This document shows positions 34,427 to 43,303 of a stretch of DNA of 64,000 bases, in pieces; within the stretch, counting starts at the first letter, position 1, and every line of letters starts with the position of its first letter. Below the pieces are notes generated by a model, which saw nothing but the letters and a program-made list of their open reading frames with translations, searched no databases and was not told the DNA's origin. A program made the translations under genes and the position numbers. The DNA is from Streptomyces sp. DI166. GTDB taxonomy: Bacteria > Actinomycetota > Actinomycetes > Streptomycetales > Streptomycetaceae. Where the stretch lies: contig NZ_FLSP01000033.1 of NCBI RefSeq assembly GCF_900091315.1, positions 16,596-80,595 on the forward strand, written 5' to 3'.

Positions 34427-34453
34427 GCCTTCGCGGCTCGTCGGCGGGCCTGG

Positions 34454-35914
34454 TCAGTGCTCGCAGAGGGAGAACTCCCGTTCGTACAGCTCCTCGTTGT
34501 GCACATCCACGAAGTACTTGCGTTCCTGCATGAGTTGCTCTCGGTAGGCCTTGGCCTGGTCGAGGGTCATGGTGGAGGTCGGGGACCACGGCTGCTGCGG
34601 GGGTATGTCCGATGTCGACACGATCTTGCTCGACGGGTCCACCAGGAAGAACGCGACGATCTTGCGGTGACCGGGGCGGGTCGGGTCGGTCAGGCGGAAC
34701 GGGCTGACCCGGTGCTGGAGGACGTTCGGGAACGCCAGGCAGCGGCCCTGTGGGGTCGACGTCGATCCCAGCACCTGGTTCAGGGCGTCCTCATCCTCCA
34801 GGCCGTAGGCCTCGCGGACGCCGTTGTCGTCGCTCTGCTCGTAGTCAGGGTCGTCGAGTGCCGTGCGGAAGCTCAGGTGGCTGTCGGTGATGTTCTCGTT
34901 GTCCCAGTAGTAGAGGGCGGTCGAGACGATGCGTTCGTTCAGCATGCCCTCCACGTGCCAGGAGCCGCCGGGGTACTCGGGCTTCTCCGGGGTGAGGTGA
35001 ATGGTGGCGAGCTTGACGATGACCTGGAGGTCGCGGCCGCGCAGGTCGACCCGGGTGGCGTCGGTCGGCGGCTCGGGCGGGGTGAAGGCCGGGGCGTCGG
35101 GGATGTTCGGGGAGCGGTTCTCGTACCAGTCGTCAATCGCCATGCCCCAGGCGTTCATGGCCTCCTCGAAGTCCTTCACGTCCTCGAAGGCGGTTCTGAC
35201 CGGGCGTTCCGGCCGCGAGTCGTACCAGGTGTAGGGGTTGACGTCGATCCGCACGGGGCGCGGGTTGCGCAGGTCCGTGAGCACCCTCTCGTAGAGCGAG
35301 CGCATCCTCGCGAACAACTCCGGGAGTACGGCGCTCAGTTCGCGGTGCTTGTCCGGGTGGACGTTGTTCACGTAGGAGAGGAACTCGGGCTCGCCGTTCT
35401 CATCGATCCGTACGTCCGTGGGCAGCCACTGGAACTTCTCCGAGAACTCGTGGCGCGAGTAGTGGTTCGTGGGGTTCTGCCAGGCGCGGTCGGGGGCGTT
35501 GCTCGCCTCTCGTACCAGGCAGAAGAGGGAAGGGTGGACCAGGTCCAGGACCTGGCCGTCCGATCCCGGGTGCCAGTCCTGCTCCTCCTCCGGTACGTCC
35601 TCCAGGACCCGGACGGCCTCGCGCAGGCGCGCCCTGAGGTCCTCATCGACCAGGCTGTCGGACTGCCACACACCGTCGACCGCCGACACCTCGATGCCGG
35701 TGCGCTCGTCCCGCAGAGACGCGTAGTACGCGAGTTCGTCCAGCACGTAGCGGATCTGCGCCTCGGTGAGGCCCTGGGCGAGCGCCTCCTGGGTCCACTT
35801 GGCGACGATCTCGGCGTCGTTCATCTTCTCGAACCATCGCGATTTGGCCCGTATGTGGGAACTGCACTGCATCATTTCCAGTTCGCGCAGCGTCCGCGGC
35901 GGCGTGTAGGACAT
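34454..35914 (-). CDS. DUF4246 protein, possible Fe(II)/2-oxoglutarate-type oxygenase fold
   Basis: 486 residues, cytosolic. A helical N-terminal half (SHIRAKSRWFEKMNDAEIVAKW, IRYVLDELAYYASLRDE) precedes a C-terminal half with GGSWHVEGMLNERIVSTALYYWD and LAFPNVLQHRVSPFRL, then HRKIVAFFLVDP. The two histidine motifs and the R near the end resemble the H-x-(D/E)...H...R metal and cosubstrate set of cupin-type oxygenases; that reading is inference. DUF4246 is known mostly from fungi and actinobacteria. ATG 35914 chosen at the start of conserved sequence. It is convergent with DUF397. Confidence 0.78.
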   Translation of the reverse strand: MSYTPPRTLRELEMMQCSSHIRAKSRWFEKMNDAEIVAKWTQEALAQGLTEAQIRYVLDELAYYASLRDERTGIEVSAVDGVWQSDSLVDEDLRARLREAVRVLEDVPEEEQDWHPGSDGQVLDLVHPSLFCLVREASNAPDRAWQNPTNHYSRHEFSEKFQWLPTDVRIDENGEPEFLSYVNNVHPDKHRELSAVLPELFARMRSLYERVLTDLRNPRPVRIDVNPYTWYDSRPERPVRTAFEDVKDFEEAMNAWGMAIDDWYENRSPNIPDAPAFTPPEPPTDATRVDLRGRDLQVIVKLATIHLTPEKPEYPGGSWHVEGMLNERIVSTALYYWDNENITDSHLSFRTALDDPDYEQSDDNGVREAYGLEDEDALNQVLGSTSTPQGRCLAFPNVLQHRVSPFRLTDPTRPGHRKIVAFFLVDPSSKIVSTSDIPPQQPWSPTSTMTLDQAKAYREQLMQERKYFVDVHNEELYEREFSLCEH

Positions 35915-36174
35915 GGCATGCCCAGTCTGGAACGGCAGTGGGAAAGCAGACAGGCCAGTCAATTCTCCGGGTCCTCCCCAGTCGGTACGTGGTGCTGGGA
36001 AGCGTACTTCCAGGGACTGACATCGCCTGGAGGCTGCCGGTCCCGGTGCGGGCTGCACGACGCGGGGCCGACCCCCGTCCGGCCCCGCGTCGGGTCCAGA
36101 CTCGGTTGCCGGCGTGGCCAGGTCGACTCGTTTCGGGCTCCTCCGAAACGATCGCACCGGCCAGACTCGGGGAC

Positions 36175-37191
36175 GTGGCACTGCGCTTTCATTTCACGGC
36201 GGAGGACTTGGCCCGTACCCGCCTCGCCCCGGGGCCGCGTTCGCTGCTTGAACTGGAGATCGCGATCCGGCAGTTGCAGGAGCGGCAGCACCCTGTGCAC
36301 TTCGATGCCTGGCGGCAGCGCACGGGCGGACGTCTGCCTCCGCGGCTCCGTCCCCTGTTCGAGCTGATCCCGTCCACCGGTGCCGGGGTGGGGTTCCTCG
36401 ACAACAGCCTGACCGAGGAGGGGAGTCCGGCCGAACTCGTGGAGCGGCTGCGTTCCACTCCGGCCGCGACCGTACGCAGGGACATGGAGGAGTGGGCGGG
36501 GCAGGCGGGCGCACGGCTGTCGCCGGAGACGCGCCGCGCGAGTGAGAGCCCGGCGTTCGCCCTGCAGGTGGCCGACCTCGTCGAGGACGCCTACGAGCGG
36601 ATCGTCGCCCCCTACTGGCCGCGGATCGACCGGCTCGCCGCGGCGGACCGGGTCCTACGGCTGAAGCACCTCGGTGAGCACGGGGTCGACCGGCTGCTGC
36701 GCGAGCTGAACCCGCGCCGGATGATCTGGCAGCCGCCCGTCCTGCACGTCACCATGGCCTCCGGGTTCAGTGGCGACGTCCATCTCGGTGGTCGCGGACT
36801 GCTGCTCATCCCGAGCCTGTTCGGCTCGCACTACCCCTTGTTGGAGTACCACGTGGAGCAGCCGTGGATCACCTTCCCGGTCCGCTCCGACCAGCCGCTC
36901 GGCGCGGCACCGGCCGCCGTCACGGCCACCGCGCTGGCCGAGCCTCCGCAGTCACTGGCCGCGCTGCTCGGGCGTACCCGGGCGCTCGTGCTGAGCGTCA
37001 TCGCCGACCATCCGGGCAGTACGACCACCCAGCTCGCCGAACGTGCCCGTATCTCGCCGGCCAGCGCCAGCGAGCACGTCACCGTGCTGCGCAACGCCGG
37101 GCTCGCGGCGCTGCTGCGGGACGGCAAGCATGCGCTGCACACCCTCACCGCGGCCGGGCATGTGTTGCTCGCCTCCTCACGCGGGGTGTGA
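36175..37191 (+). CDS. DUF5937 / ArsR-type winged-helix regulator
   Basis: 338 residues. The N-terminal DUF5937-like region begins ALRFHFTAEDLARTRLA and includes LLELEIAIRQLQ. A C-terminal winged helix reads TRALVLSVIADHPGSTTTQLAERARISPASASEHVTVLRNAGL and HALHTLTAAGHVLL, typical of ArsR-type readers. The start is taken at GTG 36175, where conserved sequence begins; the frame is open upstream for 79 codons. Members usually repress a neighbouring transporter; none is adjacent here. The neighbour on the right is the end of the Tad locus, convergent. Confidence 0.8.
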   Translation: MALRFHFTAEDLARTRLAPGPRSLLELEIAIRQLQERQHPVHFDAWRQRTGGRLPPRLRPLFELIPSTGAGVGFLDNSLTEEGSPAELVERLRSTPAATVRRDMEEWAGQAGARLSPETRRASESPAFALQVADLVEDAYERIVAPYWPRIDRLAAADRVLRLKHLGEHGVDRLLRELNPRRMIWQPPVLHVTMASGFSGDVHLGGRGLLLIPSLFGSHYPLLEYHVEQPWITFPVRSDQPLGAAPAAVTATALAEPPQSLAALLGRTRALVLSVIADHPGSTTTQLAERARISPASASEHVTVLRNAGLAALLRDGKHALHTLTAAGHVLLASSRGV

Positions 37192-37204
37192 GGGGCGGCC
37201 GTAC

Positions 37205-37834
37205 TCAGTTCTCCGAGCGCGGGAAGCTGACCTCCACCCTTCGGTTCTTCTTGCGGCTGGCCTCCGTCGCGTTGGAGGCGATGGGGTACTGCTCGCCGTA
37301 GCCGCGCACCTCGTAGGTGATGTTCGGGTCGTTCAGTTCGGACTTGAGGATGTCCTCCACGGCGTTGGCGCGCTGTTTGGACAGGACGTCGCCGTGGGCC
37401 GAGGAGCCCAGGTTGTCGGTGAAGCCGAAGACCCTGATCCTGGTGGCCTTTTGGGCTTTGATCTCGTCCGCGATCGCCGCGATTCTCGCCTTTGCCTCGC
37501 CGTTCAGTTTCGCGCTGTCCTTCGGGAACAGGACCTCCGCCTGCAGCGCGAACTTCACGTCCGCGTTGGTGTCTTCCCGGCGTTCGTCGCCGCTCTGGTC
37601 CTCGACGACCTGTTTGATGTCCAGCACCTTCGGCTCCGCGAGCGTCGCGCCCTCGGGGAGCTTCAGGTCCGGGTCGTTGGGGTCCACTTCGACGGGGGCC
37701 GTCGCTGTTGCTTCGGTGCCTGGGGGGACGCTGGGGTTTTCGTCGGCGTGGGCGGCTGTGGCGCCGTAGAGCGTCGTGCAGAGCATGACCGTGGCTGCCG
37801 CCATGGCTGTGGTGAGGTTCTTCGTCGTCGTCAT
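37205..37834 (-). CDS. OmpA-domain secreted protein, end of Tad locus
   Basis: 209 residues. Signal peptide (TTAMAAATVMLCTTLYGATAAHA), a linker, then an OmpA/MotB-like domain: EVLFPKDSAKLNGEAKARIAAIADEI, IRVFGFTDNLGSSAHGDVLSKQRANAVEDIL, YGEQYPIASNATEASRKKNRRVEV. The NR and D residues that bind peptidoglycan diaminopimelate are present. In this Gram-positive it may anchor the pilus machinery to the wall. It lies 11 bases after the lipoprotein gene, so probably the same operon. Confidence 0.9.
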   Translation of the reverse strand: MTTTKNLTTAMAAATVMLCTTLYGATAAHADENPSVPPGTEATATAPVEVDPNDPDLKLPEGATLAEPKVLDIKQVVEDQSGDERREDTNADVKFALQAEVLFPKDSAKLNGEAKARIAAIADEIKAQKATRIRVFGFTDNLGSSAHGDVLSKQRANAVEDILKSELNDPNITYEVRGYGEQYPIASNATEASRKKNRRVEVSFPRSEN

Positions 37835-37844
37835 GGCGGGTGCC

Positions 37845-38426
37845 TCAGCCGGAGATCTGGATCGTGGCGGCGGCGAAGGTGGGGAGTTGGAAGGAGACTT
37901 CGGTGGTGTCCGAGGGGGGTGCGGGGAACTGCATGAAGACGGGGATCGAGGCTCCTGCCTTGATCCTGGGCATGTCGGTTGTCGTCAAGGGGCGGCCGTC
38001 GGTGTCGCGGAGTACGTAGTAGCGCTTCTTGGTGGCCGAGTCGACGAGGGTCGCGCCGCCCAGTGACGAACCGTGCCTGAGGATCTCGGTCTCGTCCCCC
38101 GCTGTGCGGACCGAGACACGGGCCGGCTCGTCGCCGTCGTTCTTCAGCTCACCGGTGACCGTCACAAAACCGCCGGAGTCCCTTTGGGCGGAGTCGATAC
38201 GGAGGACGAGGCCGTCCTCGCCCCTCATCTCCGCCAGCACCTCGTCAGTGCCCTCCTGCGTGCTCGGCTTGGAACCGTCGTTCCGGGAAGCAGACGTCGA
38301 TGCCTCGGGCTTCTTGTCGTCGCCGCCACCGCCTCCGCCGCAACCGGCCACACCGACGGCCAGACCGACCGCGACGGTCAGGGCGACCATCCCTCTGCGG
38401 GCCTTCGCAGTGAACCGAATGCTCAT
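37845..38426 (-). CDS. lipoprotein of the Tad locus
   Basis: 193 residues. Signal peptide with lipobox GVAGCGGGG, a charged linker, and an immunoglobulin-like beta domain (LRIDSAQRDSGGFVTVTGELKNDGDEPARVSV ... KAGASIPVFMQFPAPPSDTTEVSFQLP), similar in layout to DUF4352-type stabilising domains. It is anchored outside the membrane. It is followed by the OmpA-domain gene and preceded by the TadG-like gene with a 34-base gap. A role in pilus assembly is inferred from position. Confidence 0.85.
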   Translation of the reverse strand: MSIRFTAKARRGMVALTVAVGLAVGVAGCGGGGGGDDKKPEASTSASRNDGSKPSTQEGTDEVLAEMRGEDGLVLRIDSAQRDSGGFVTVTGELKNDGDEPARVSVRTAGDETEILRHGSSLGGATLVDSATKKRYYVLRDTDGRPLTTTDMPRIKAGASIPVFMQFPAPPSDTTEVSFQLPTFAAATIQISG

Positions 38427-38460
38427 GCCTCTGCTTCCTTCATCCCTTGTCGTTCGGTTG

Positions 38461-39060
38461 TCAGTCGGCCAGGTGGACGTCGAAGAGGTCTTCGGGGTCC
38501 GGGAGATCGGTGATGTCCTCCGGGTCCAGGTCCCACACCTGGTCCTCGCAGGTGAGTTGCGGCAGTTCCTCGTCTTCCGCGTCCTCGCCGGGGAGTTCGA
38601 ACGTGCAGCGGGACTCGATCACGGCAATGGCGGACGCCTTCGCGTACTTGCCCTCCGTTCCCGGGACAATGGAGTCACCGACCGGTTTGTCCATCTGGAC
38701 CGAGACTTCGTACTCCAAGGGACCGGTCTGATCGCACGCTTCCACGTGGGCGTCGTTCTGTCCCGCGAGTTGTTCGGCTCGCCAGCACGAAGGGGCGAGG
38801 CCGTCCGCGAAGCCGTCGAAGATGTCCTGCCATTTCGTCGGGTCGAGTACGTCCTTCGCCCACGCGTCGGCGAGTTGGTCCCGGTTGTCCTGCGCCGCCG
38901 CGAGCGCCGCCGCGTCGGCGGCAGTCTGGGCGCTGTTGCGGTTCGCCGCGGCCTGGCCTACCGCGAGGTAGGCGAACGCAAGAAAGAGCAGGCCCCCCAC
39001 CACGGTGATGTAGATGGGGAACGCCTGCCCTGCGTCGCCGTACCTGCGGCTCCTGATCAG
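38461..39060 (-). CDS. TadG-like pilus-associated membrane protein, no standard start codon seen
   Basis: About 199 residues. The N-terminus DAGQAFPIYITVVGGLLFLAFAYLAVGQAAANRN and SAQTAADAAALAAAQ is the TadG/TadE-type transmembrane segment, followed by an acidic extracellular domain with four cysteines (PSCWRA, VEACDQ, ESRCTF, LTCEDQ). The frame has no ATG, GTG or TTG between the upstream stop and the membrane helix. CTG at 39058-39060, overlapping the flp stop (CTGA), is the only near-standard candidate. Translation is probably coupled to flp. A small deletion of an original ATG is possible. Confidence 0.75.
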   Translation of the reverse strand: MIRSRRYGDAGQAFPIYITVVGGLLFLAFAYLAVGQAAANRNSAQTAADAAALAAAQDNRDQLADAWAKDVLDPTKWQDIFDGFADGLAPSCWRAEQLAGQNDAHVEACDQTGPLEYEVSVQMDKPVGDSIVPGTEGKYAKASAIAVIESRCTFELPGEDAEDEELPQLTCEDQVWDLDPEDITDLPDPEDLFDVHLAD

Positions 39061-39218
39061 CCGGTGACCTCGTCGATCTTGTCCACGATGGCGTCGTAGA
39101 TCGTCTGCCCGATGTCCGTCCCCGTAATAGCCAACACGATCGCAACAACCACCGCGATGATCCCCAGGTACTCCACCGCGGTCTGACCCTTGTCGTTCAG
39201 GTTGGGGCGGTTGGTCAT
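39057..39218 (-). CDS. flp: Flp-like pilin
   Basis: 53 residues: a short charged leader (TNRPNLNDKGQTAVEY) and a single hydrophobic helix (LGIIAVVVAIVLAITGTDIG), with the G/Q-T-A-V-E-Y pattern of Flp pilins. Prepilin peptidase usually cuts before this hydrophobic stretch and Glu helps assembly. ATG 39218 follows AAGGGA. It is probably the major subunit of the pilus made by this locus. The TadG-like frame begins at its stop codon. Confidence 0.85.
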   Translation of the reverse strand: MTNRPNLNDKGQTAVEYLGIIAVVVAIVLAITGTDIGQTIYDAIVDKIDEVTG

Positions 39219-39322
39219 CGTGGTTCCCTTCGGTTGCTGTTGGGGTGGGCGCACCGTAGGGCGGGGTGGGGTGGGAAGGGGAGGGTCCGGGGGCCCAAAT
39301 GCGGGCCCAAAGTGCGCGCATG

Positions 39323-40093
39323 TCAGGTCACCCCCAGCCATTTGGCCGTGGCCTGGGCGCGGGTGGTGCTGTGGAGCTTGGCGAAGATCCGGTTGATGTG
39401 GTTCTTGACCGTCTTCTCGCTGATGAAGCACGCGGCGGCGATTTGATGGTTCGTCATGCCGGATGCGATGAGGTCCATGATCTCCGCCTCCCTCGTGCTC
39501 AGTTGGAAACCCGCGGTTCCCTTCCTGCCCGACACTCTGCCCGAAGACTGTGCCACAGGTGGTTGCATTTGCGAAAGAGGGGTGGCAGAAGGTGCTCGTG
39601 GAGGGGATTGTTCCGTATGCTGCTGCGAATCCACTCCCCCGCCACGCAGGTTTCGCAGCAGCGTCTGCGCCGCCGTCGCCGTGAAGTGCGGTTTCCCCTC
39701 CTTGAGGTCCTTCACCGCCGCCACCAGTTCCGCCGCCGTGAACTCCCCGTGCACCAGGTAGCCGTTGGCGCCACGGCGCAGGGCCTCCTCCACCGTGGCC
39801 GATTCCCTGCTGTACGTCAGCATCATCACCGGGGCCAGGGTGACCAGGTGGGGCAGCGCCTCCAGGCCGTCCACGCCCGGCATCTGGACGTCCAGGAGGA
39901 CCACGTCGGGGTGGTGGTCGCGGGCCGCCTCGTACGCCTCGCGGCCATTTGTCGCCTCCGCGACCACCGTGATGTCGTCGCGGCCGGTCAGCAGCGCCGT
40001 CAGGCCCGCCCGGACCACCGGGTTGTCGTCCGCGACCACCACCCGTAGCGGTTCGGGAGCCCGGGCACTCGTGGGAAAGTCCGGATCGGTCAT
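39323..40093 (-). CDS. LuxR-family response regulator of the Tad locus
   Basis: 256 residues. The receiver domain has the phospho-acceptor Asp in VVLLDVQMPG, with DD in VVVADDNPVVRAG and Lys in VKDLKEG. A variable Ser/Gln/Pro-rich linker of about 50 residues leads to the LuxR helix-turn-helix LSTREAEIMDLIASGMTNHQIAAACFISEKTVKNHI. Its ATG overlaps the kinase stop (ATGA at 40090-40093), so the two are a cognate pair, placed inside the Tad gene series and likely to control it. Confidence 0.93.
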   Translation of the reverse strand: MTDPDFPTSARAPEPLRVVVADDNPVVRAGLTALLTGRDDITVVAEATNGREAYEAARDHHPDVVLLDVQMPGVDGLEALPHLVTLAPVMMLTYSRESATVEEALRRGANGYLVHGEFTAAELVAAVKDLKEGKPHFTATAAQTLLRNLRGGGVDSQQHTEQSPPRAPSATPLSQMQPPVAQSSGRVSGRKGTAGFQLSTREAEIMDLIASGMTNHQIAAACFISEKTVKNHINRIFAKLHSTTRAQATAKWLGVT

Positions 40094-41394
40094 GCCGTCA
40101 TGTCCTTCGCACCGTCAGTGGACCCTTCCGACAGGGGGAGTTCCAGCAGGACTTCCGTGCCCTTCTCGTGATCGCCGCGTCCCATCCGGATCCGCGCTCC
40201 CACGGAAGCCGCTCGCTCGGCCATCCCGAGCAGGCCGAAATGGCCGGCGCTGCGCAACTGTTCCAGGCTTGTGCCGGCGGGCAGGCCGGTGCCGTCGTCG
40301 TAGACGCTGATGCGCAGCACGCCGTCGTGGACGCCCGCGCGGACGTTCACCGCCGTGGGACTGGCGTGGCGGTGGGCGTTGTCCATCGCCTCCGTGACGA
40401 TGGTCAGGAGGTGATGGGTTACGGAGGGAGAGAGGGGAGGCAGCGCCTCCGGGGGGCTTGTGGGCGTGTACGTGGCCTGGAGGCCCGTGCTCGTCGTGAA
40501 CGCCTCCGCCCGTGCCCGCAGTTCCGCGAACACGTCCCCGCACACCGCCGCCTCCTCGCTGCGCAGGTCCGTCAGCAACTGCCGGGACTCCGCCGCCGCC
40601 CTCCGCGTCGACCTCGCCACCAGTTCCGCCTGCGCCTTGATCAGGGGGGCGTTGCCGGGCGTACGTACGGCCGTCGCCGACAGGGCCTCCGCCGCCAGTG
40701 CCACCCCGTGCAGGGTCTTCGCCACCGAGTCGTGCATCTCCCTCGCCAGGCGCGCGCGTTCGGCGCTCACCGCCTCCGTCGCCGCAAGGCGGGCCCTGGT
40801 CGTCGCGAGGGCCTGCGTGGCCTCGCCGAAGCGGAGCATCAGCTTGCGCAGGGCCGAGCCCGCCGCTCCGGTGATCACGCAGAAGCCGGGGAGCAGGAGC
40901 TTCTCCGCGAGGGTCGTCTCCGGGCCCGCGGTGATGGTGTGGGCCAGGAGCAGGATCAGGGACTGGAGGCTCGCGAAGACGGCCGCGGCCCGGTAGCCGT
41001 AGGCGATGCCCGCCAGGAGGGGAGTGCAGACGCTGACGTAGGCGAGGGGTGTGTCGGGGCCCGCCGAGATCAGCAGGAGGGCGCCGAAGAGGGTGTCCAG
41101 CGCCAGGAGGGTGGGGTGGCGCAGGAGTAACGGGCCGAAGCGCTCCCAGTCCCGGAACAGGACGTAGCTGACCATGAACGTGGCCACGGTCGCCGCGCCG
41201 ACCAGGCGGGTGCCGAGGCCGGGGGCGGCGTTCAGGAGGGCCACGGGGGCGGAGAGGGCGAGCATGGCCAGGCGGAACGCGAAGACCATGCGGGTGGTCG
41301 CCTGGAGGGCGTTTATCTGGAGAGTGAGGGTGGGGTCGGGCGCCTGTGCGGGTACGCCCTGCGGTTCGTTCGCGCCCGCCGCCGCCGTCGTCAC
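40090..41394 (-). CDS. sensor histidine kinase of the Tad locus (contains a TTA codon)
   Basis: 434 residues. Several membrane helices occupy the N-terminal half (AMLALSAPVALLNAAPG, GAATVATFMVSYVLF, LLALDTLFGALLLI, AAVFASLQSLILLLAH). The HisKA_3 dimerisation box is ERARLAREMHDSVAKTLHG (phospho-His in REMHDS) and the ATPase domain has TEAMDNAHRHA (N-box), YDDGTGLPAG and GHFGLLGMAERA. Leu89 is encoded by TTA (41128-41130), so expression should need bldA tRNA. GTG 41394, with AGGAGAG before it, is preferred over ATG 41427. Confidence 0.92.
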   Translation of the reverse strand: MTTAAAGANEPQGVPAQAPDPTLTLQINALQATTRMVFAFRLAMLALSAPVALLNAAPGLGTRLVGAATVATFMVSYVLFRDWERFGPLLLRHPTLLALDTLFGALLLISAGPDTPLAYVSVCTPLLAGIAYGYRAAAVFASLQSLILLLAHTITAGPETTLAEKLLLPGFCVITGAAGSALRKLMLRFGEATQALATTRARLAATEAVSAERARLAREMHDSVAKTLHGVALAAEALSATAVRTPGNAPLIKAQAELVARSTRRAAAESRQLLTDLRSEEAAVCGDVFAELRARAEAFTTSTGLQATYTPTSPPEALPPLSPSVTHHLLTIVTEAMDNAHRHASPTAVNVRAGVHDGVLRISVYDDGTGLPAGTSLEQLRSAGHFGLLGMAERAASVGARIRMGRGDHEKGTEVLLELPLSEGSTDGAKDMTA

Positions 41395-41430
41395 CGGCAC
41401 TCTCCTGCCCCATCGGTTCCTCCCCATCCC

Positions 41431-42318
41431 CTACTCCCCCGTGATCGACCCGAAGTCCGTGCCCGAGCCCAGGAGCAGGCCCGCGCCCAGCAGGATCATC
41501 GTCGCCGGGACCATGAAGGTGGTGATCATCATCGTGGCCTTGGGGACCGCCCGCGCGGCCTTCCTACGGGCGTTCTGGGCGTCCGTGCGGCGCATGTCCT
41601 TGGCCAGGGCGACCAGGGTGTCGACGATGGGCGCGCCCAGTTCCTCGCCCTGCTGGAGGGCGGTGACGAACATGGCGACCTGTTCGGAGTCGTTGCGGCG
41701 GCGCAGTTCCGCGAAGGCCTGGCGGCGGCTCATGCCGAGGTCCATCTGGCGCAGGGTGATGCGCAGTTCGTCGGCCCAGGGGCCCTCGTAGCGGGAGGCC
41801 ACGCGGTCGAGGGCCTGGCGGAAGCCGAGGCCCGCGCTGACGACCACGGCGAGGACGTCGAGGAAGTCCGGGAGGGTGCGCTCGATCACGTCCTTGCGGA
41901 TGCGGATCGCCGACCAGATGCCGACCTCCGTCCAGAAGGCGCCGAAGGCGAGCAGCAGCAGCGTCACCAGGTACTGGCCGCGCATCAGGAAGACCAGGCC
42001 GCCGACCAGGCCGAGGAAGCCGTAGACGGCACGGCGGGCCGCGTACCGGTCGATGGTGAGGCCGCCGGGGTTGCCCGCGAGGTCGATCTTGCGGCGGTAC
42101 TTGGCGACCTGCTTGGGGCCCATCAGGCGCAGTACGGCCGGGGCGTACCGCATGCCCATGCGGTCGATCAGGGAGTCCACGGCGCCCGTGCGGGTGGAGC
42201 CGACCTCCAGGGCCAGTTGCAGGTCGCCGGGGAGTTTCGCGTCGGCGCGGTACATGCGGATGCCCGCGAAGGCGCCGTACACGCTCAGGCCCATCAGCAG
42301 GGCGAGGATCCATGCCAT
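41431..42318 (-). CDS. tadC: TadC, inner-membrane platform protein
   Basis: 295 residues of the type II secretion F family. A first helix (ILALLMGLSVYGAFAGI), paired helices near the middle (YGFLGLVGGLVFLM, YLVTLLLLAFGAFWTEVG), then the GspF-type cytosolic domain (IERTLPDFLDVLAVVVSAGLGFRQALDRVASR, LRQMDLGMSRRQAFAELRRR, FVTALQQGEELGAPI) and a last helix (TTFMVPATMILLGAGLLLG). It pairs with TadB to form the assembly platform driven by TadA. It lies 18 bases after tadB. Confidence 0.93.
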   Translation of the reverse strand: MAWILALLMGLSVYGAFAGIRMYRADAKLPGDLQLALEVGSTRTGAVDSLIDRMGMRYAPAVLRLMGPKQVAKYRRKIDLAGNPGGLTIDRYAARRAVYGFLGLVGGLVFLMRGQYLVTLLLLAFGAFWTEVGIWSAIRIRKDVIERTLPDFLDVLAVVVSAGLGFRQALDRVASRYEGPWADELRITLRQMDLGMSRRQAFAELRRRNDSEQVAMFVTALQQGEELGAPIVDTLVALAKDMRRTDAQNARRKAARAVPKATMMITTFMVPATMILLGAGLLLGSGTDFGSITGE

Positions 42319-42336
42319 CGTCGTCGTCCCCCGCCC

Positions 42337-43281
42337 CTACACGTCGATCCGGGACAGGCGCCGGATCATCACGAAGCCGATCGCGTACAGCACGAACGCC
42401 ACCAGCACCGCCCCCTGGCCCACCGGGGAGCCGGTCATACGGTCGAGGGCGCCGTCCTTGACGCCGTTCATCAGGAACAGGGAGCCGATGCCGAGGGCGG
42501 GGACGGCGTACGAGGTCATGCTGACCTGGGAGAGCTGGGTGCGGATCTCGCGGCGGGTCTCTTTGCGCTCCTCCAGGGTCTCGGTGAGGTTGCGCAGGGC
42601 GCTGACGACCTGGCCGCCGGCGCGGTTGGAGAGGACCAAGGTGGTGACCAGGACCACCAGTTCGCGGGAGGGGAGGCGGTCGGCGAGTTCGCCGAGGGCG
42701 TCGTCCATGGAGGCGCCGAGGGCCAACTGGTTGGCGACCTTGGCCAGTTCCTCGCCCGCCGGGGCCTCCAGCTCCTCCGCGGCCATGCCGATCGCGGTGC
42801 GCAGGGCGAGGCCCGCCTGGGTGGCGTTGGCCAGGATGCGGGCCAGTTCGGGGAGTTGGTTGATGAAGCGCTCGATGCGTTTTTGGCGTTGCCAGTTGAG
42901 GAACTGGACGGCCGCCCAGATGCCCAGCAGGCCCGCGATGGGGCCGAAGAAGGGCGCCAGTGTCGCCTGGCCCACCATCCACAGGCCGGCCACCGTGGCG
43001 AGCATGTAGACGAAGAACTCCCCCGGTGTCACGTCCAGGCCGGTCGCCAGCAGGCGCAGTTCCAGTTTGCGGCCGAGTTTCGTACGGCGCAGGCGGCGGT
43101 CCAGGTCGGCGAAGCGGCGCCTGCGGCCGGTGGGCGCGCCCTGGCCGGTGGCGGCGAGGCGGTCCACGAGGGCCTGGCGCTGGGCGCGGCCGGCGGCGTA
43201 GGCGTGCAGGCCTGCCACGGCGAGCGCGCAGGTCAGCAGGGTGATGCCGGTGGTGAGTGTGATCAGCGTTTCGAATTCCAT
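42337..43281 (-). CDS. tadB: TadB, inner-membrane platform protein
   Basis: 314 residues of the GspF family. N-terminal helix (TLTTGITLLTCALAVAGLHAYA), helices near 118-155 (GEFFVYMLATVAGLWMVG, FGPIAGLLGIWAAVQFL), the domain INQLPELARILANATQAGLALRTAIGMAAEELE with LVVLVTTLVLSNRAGGQVVSALRN, and C-terminal helices (YAVPALGIGSLFLMNG, AVLVAFVLYAIGFVMI). ATG 43281 with GGGAG before it. It lies 22 bases after tadA. Confidence 0.93.
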   Translation of the reverse strand: MEFETLITLTTGITLLTCALAVAGLHAYAAGRAQRQALVDRLAATGQGAPTGRRRRFADLDRRLRRTKLGRKLELRLLATGLDVTPGEFFVYMLATVAGLWMVGQATLAPFFGPIAGLLGIWAAVQFLNWQRQKRIERFINQLPELARILANATQAGLALRTAIGMAAEELEAPAGEELAKVANQLALGASMDDALGELADRLPSRELVVLVTTLVLSNRAGGQVVSALRNLTETLEERKETRREIRTQLSQVSMTSYAVPALGIGSLFLMNGVKDGALDRMTGSPVGQGAVLVAFVLYAIGFVMIRRLSRIDV

Positions 43282-43303
43282 CGGTTGCTCCCTACCCCGC
43301 CGG

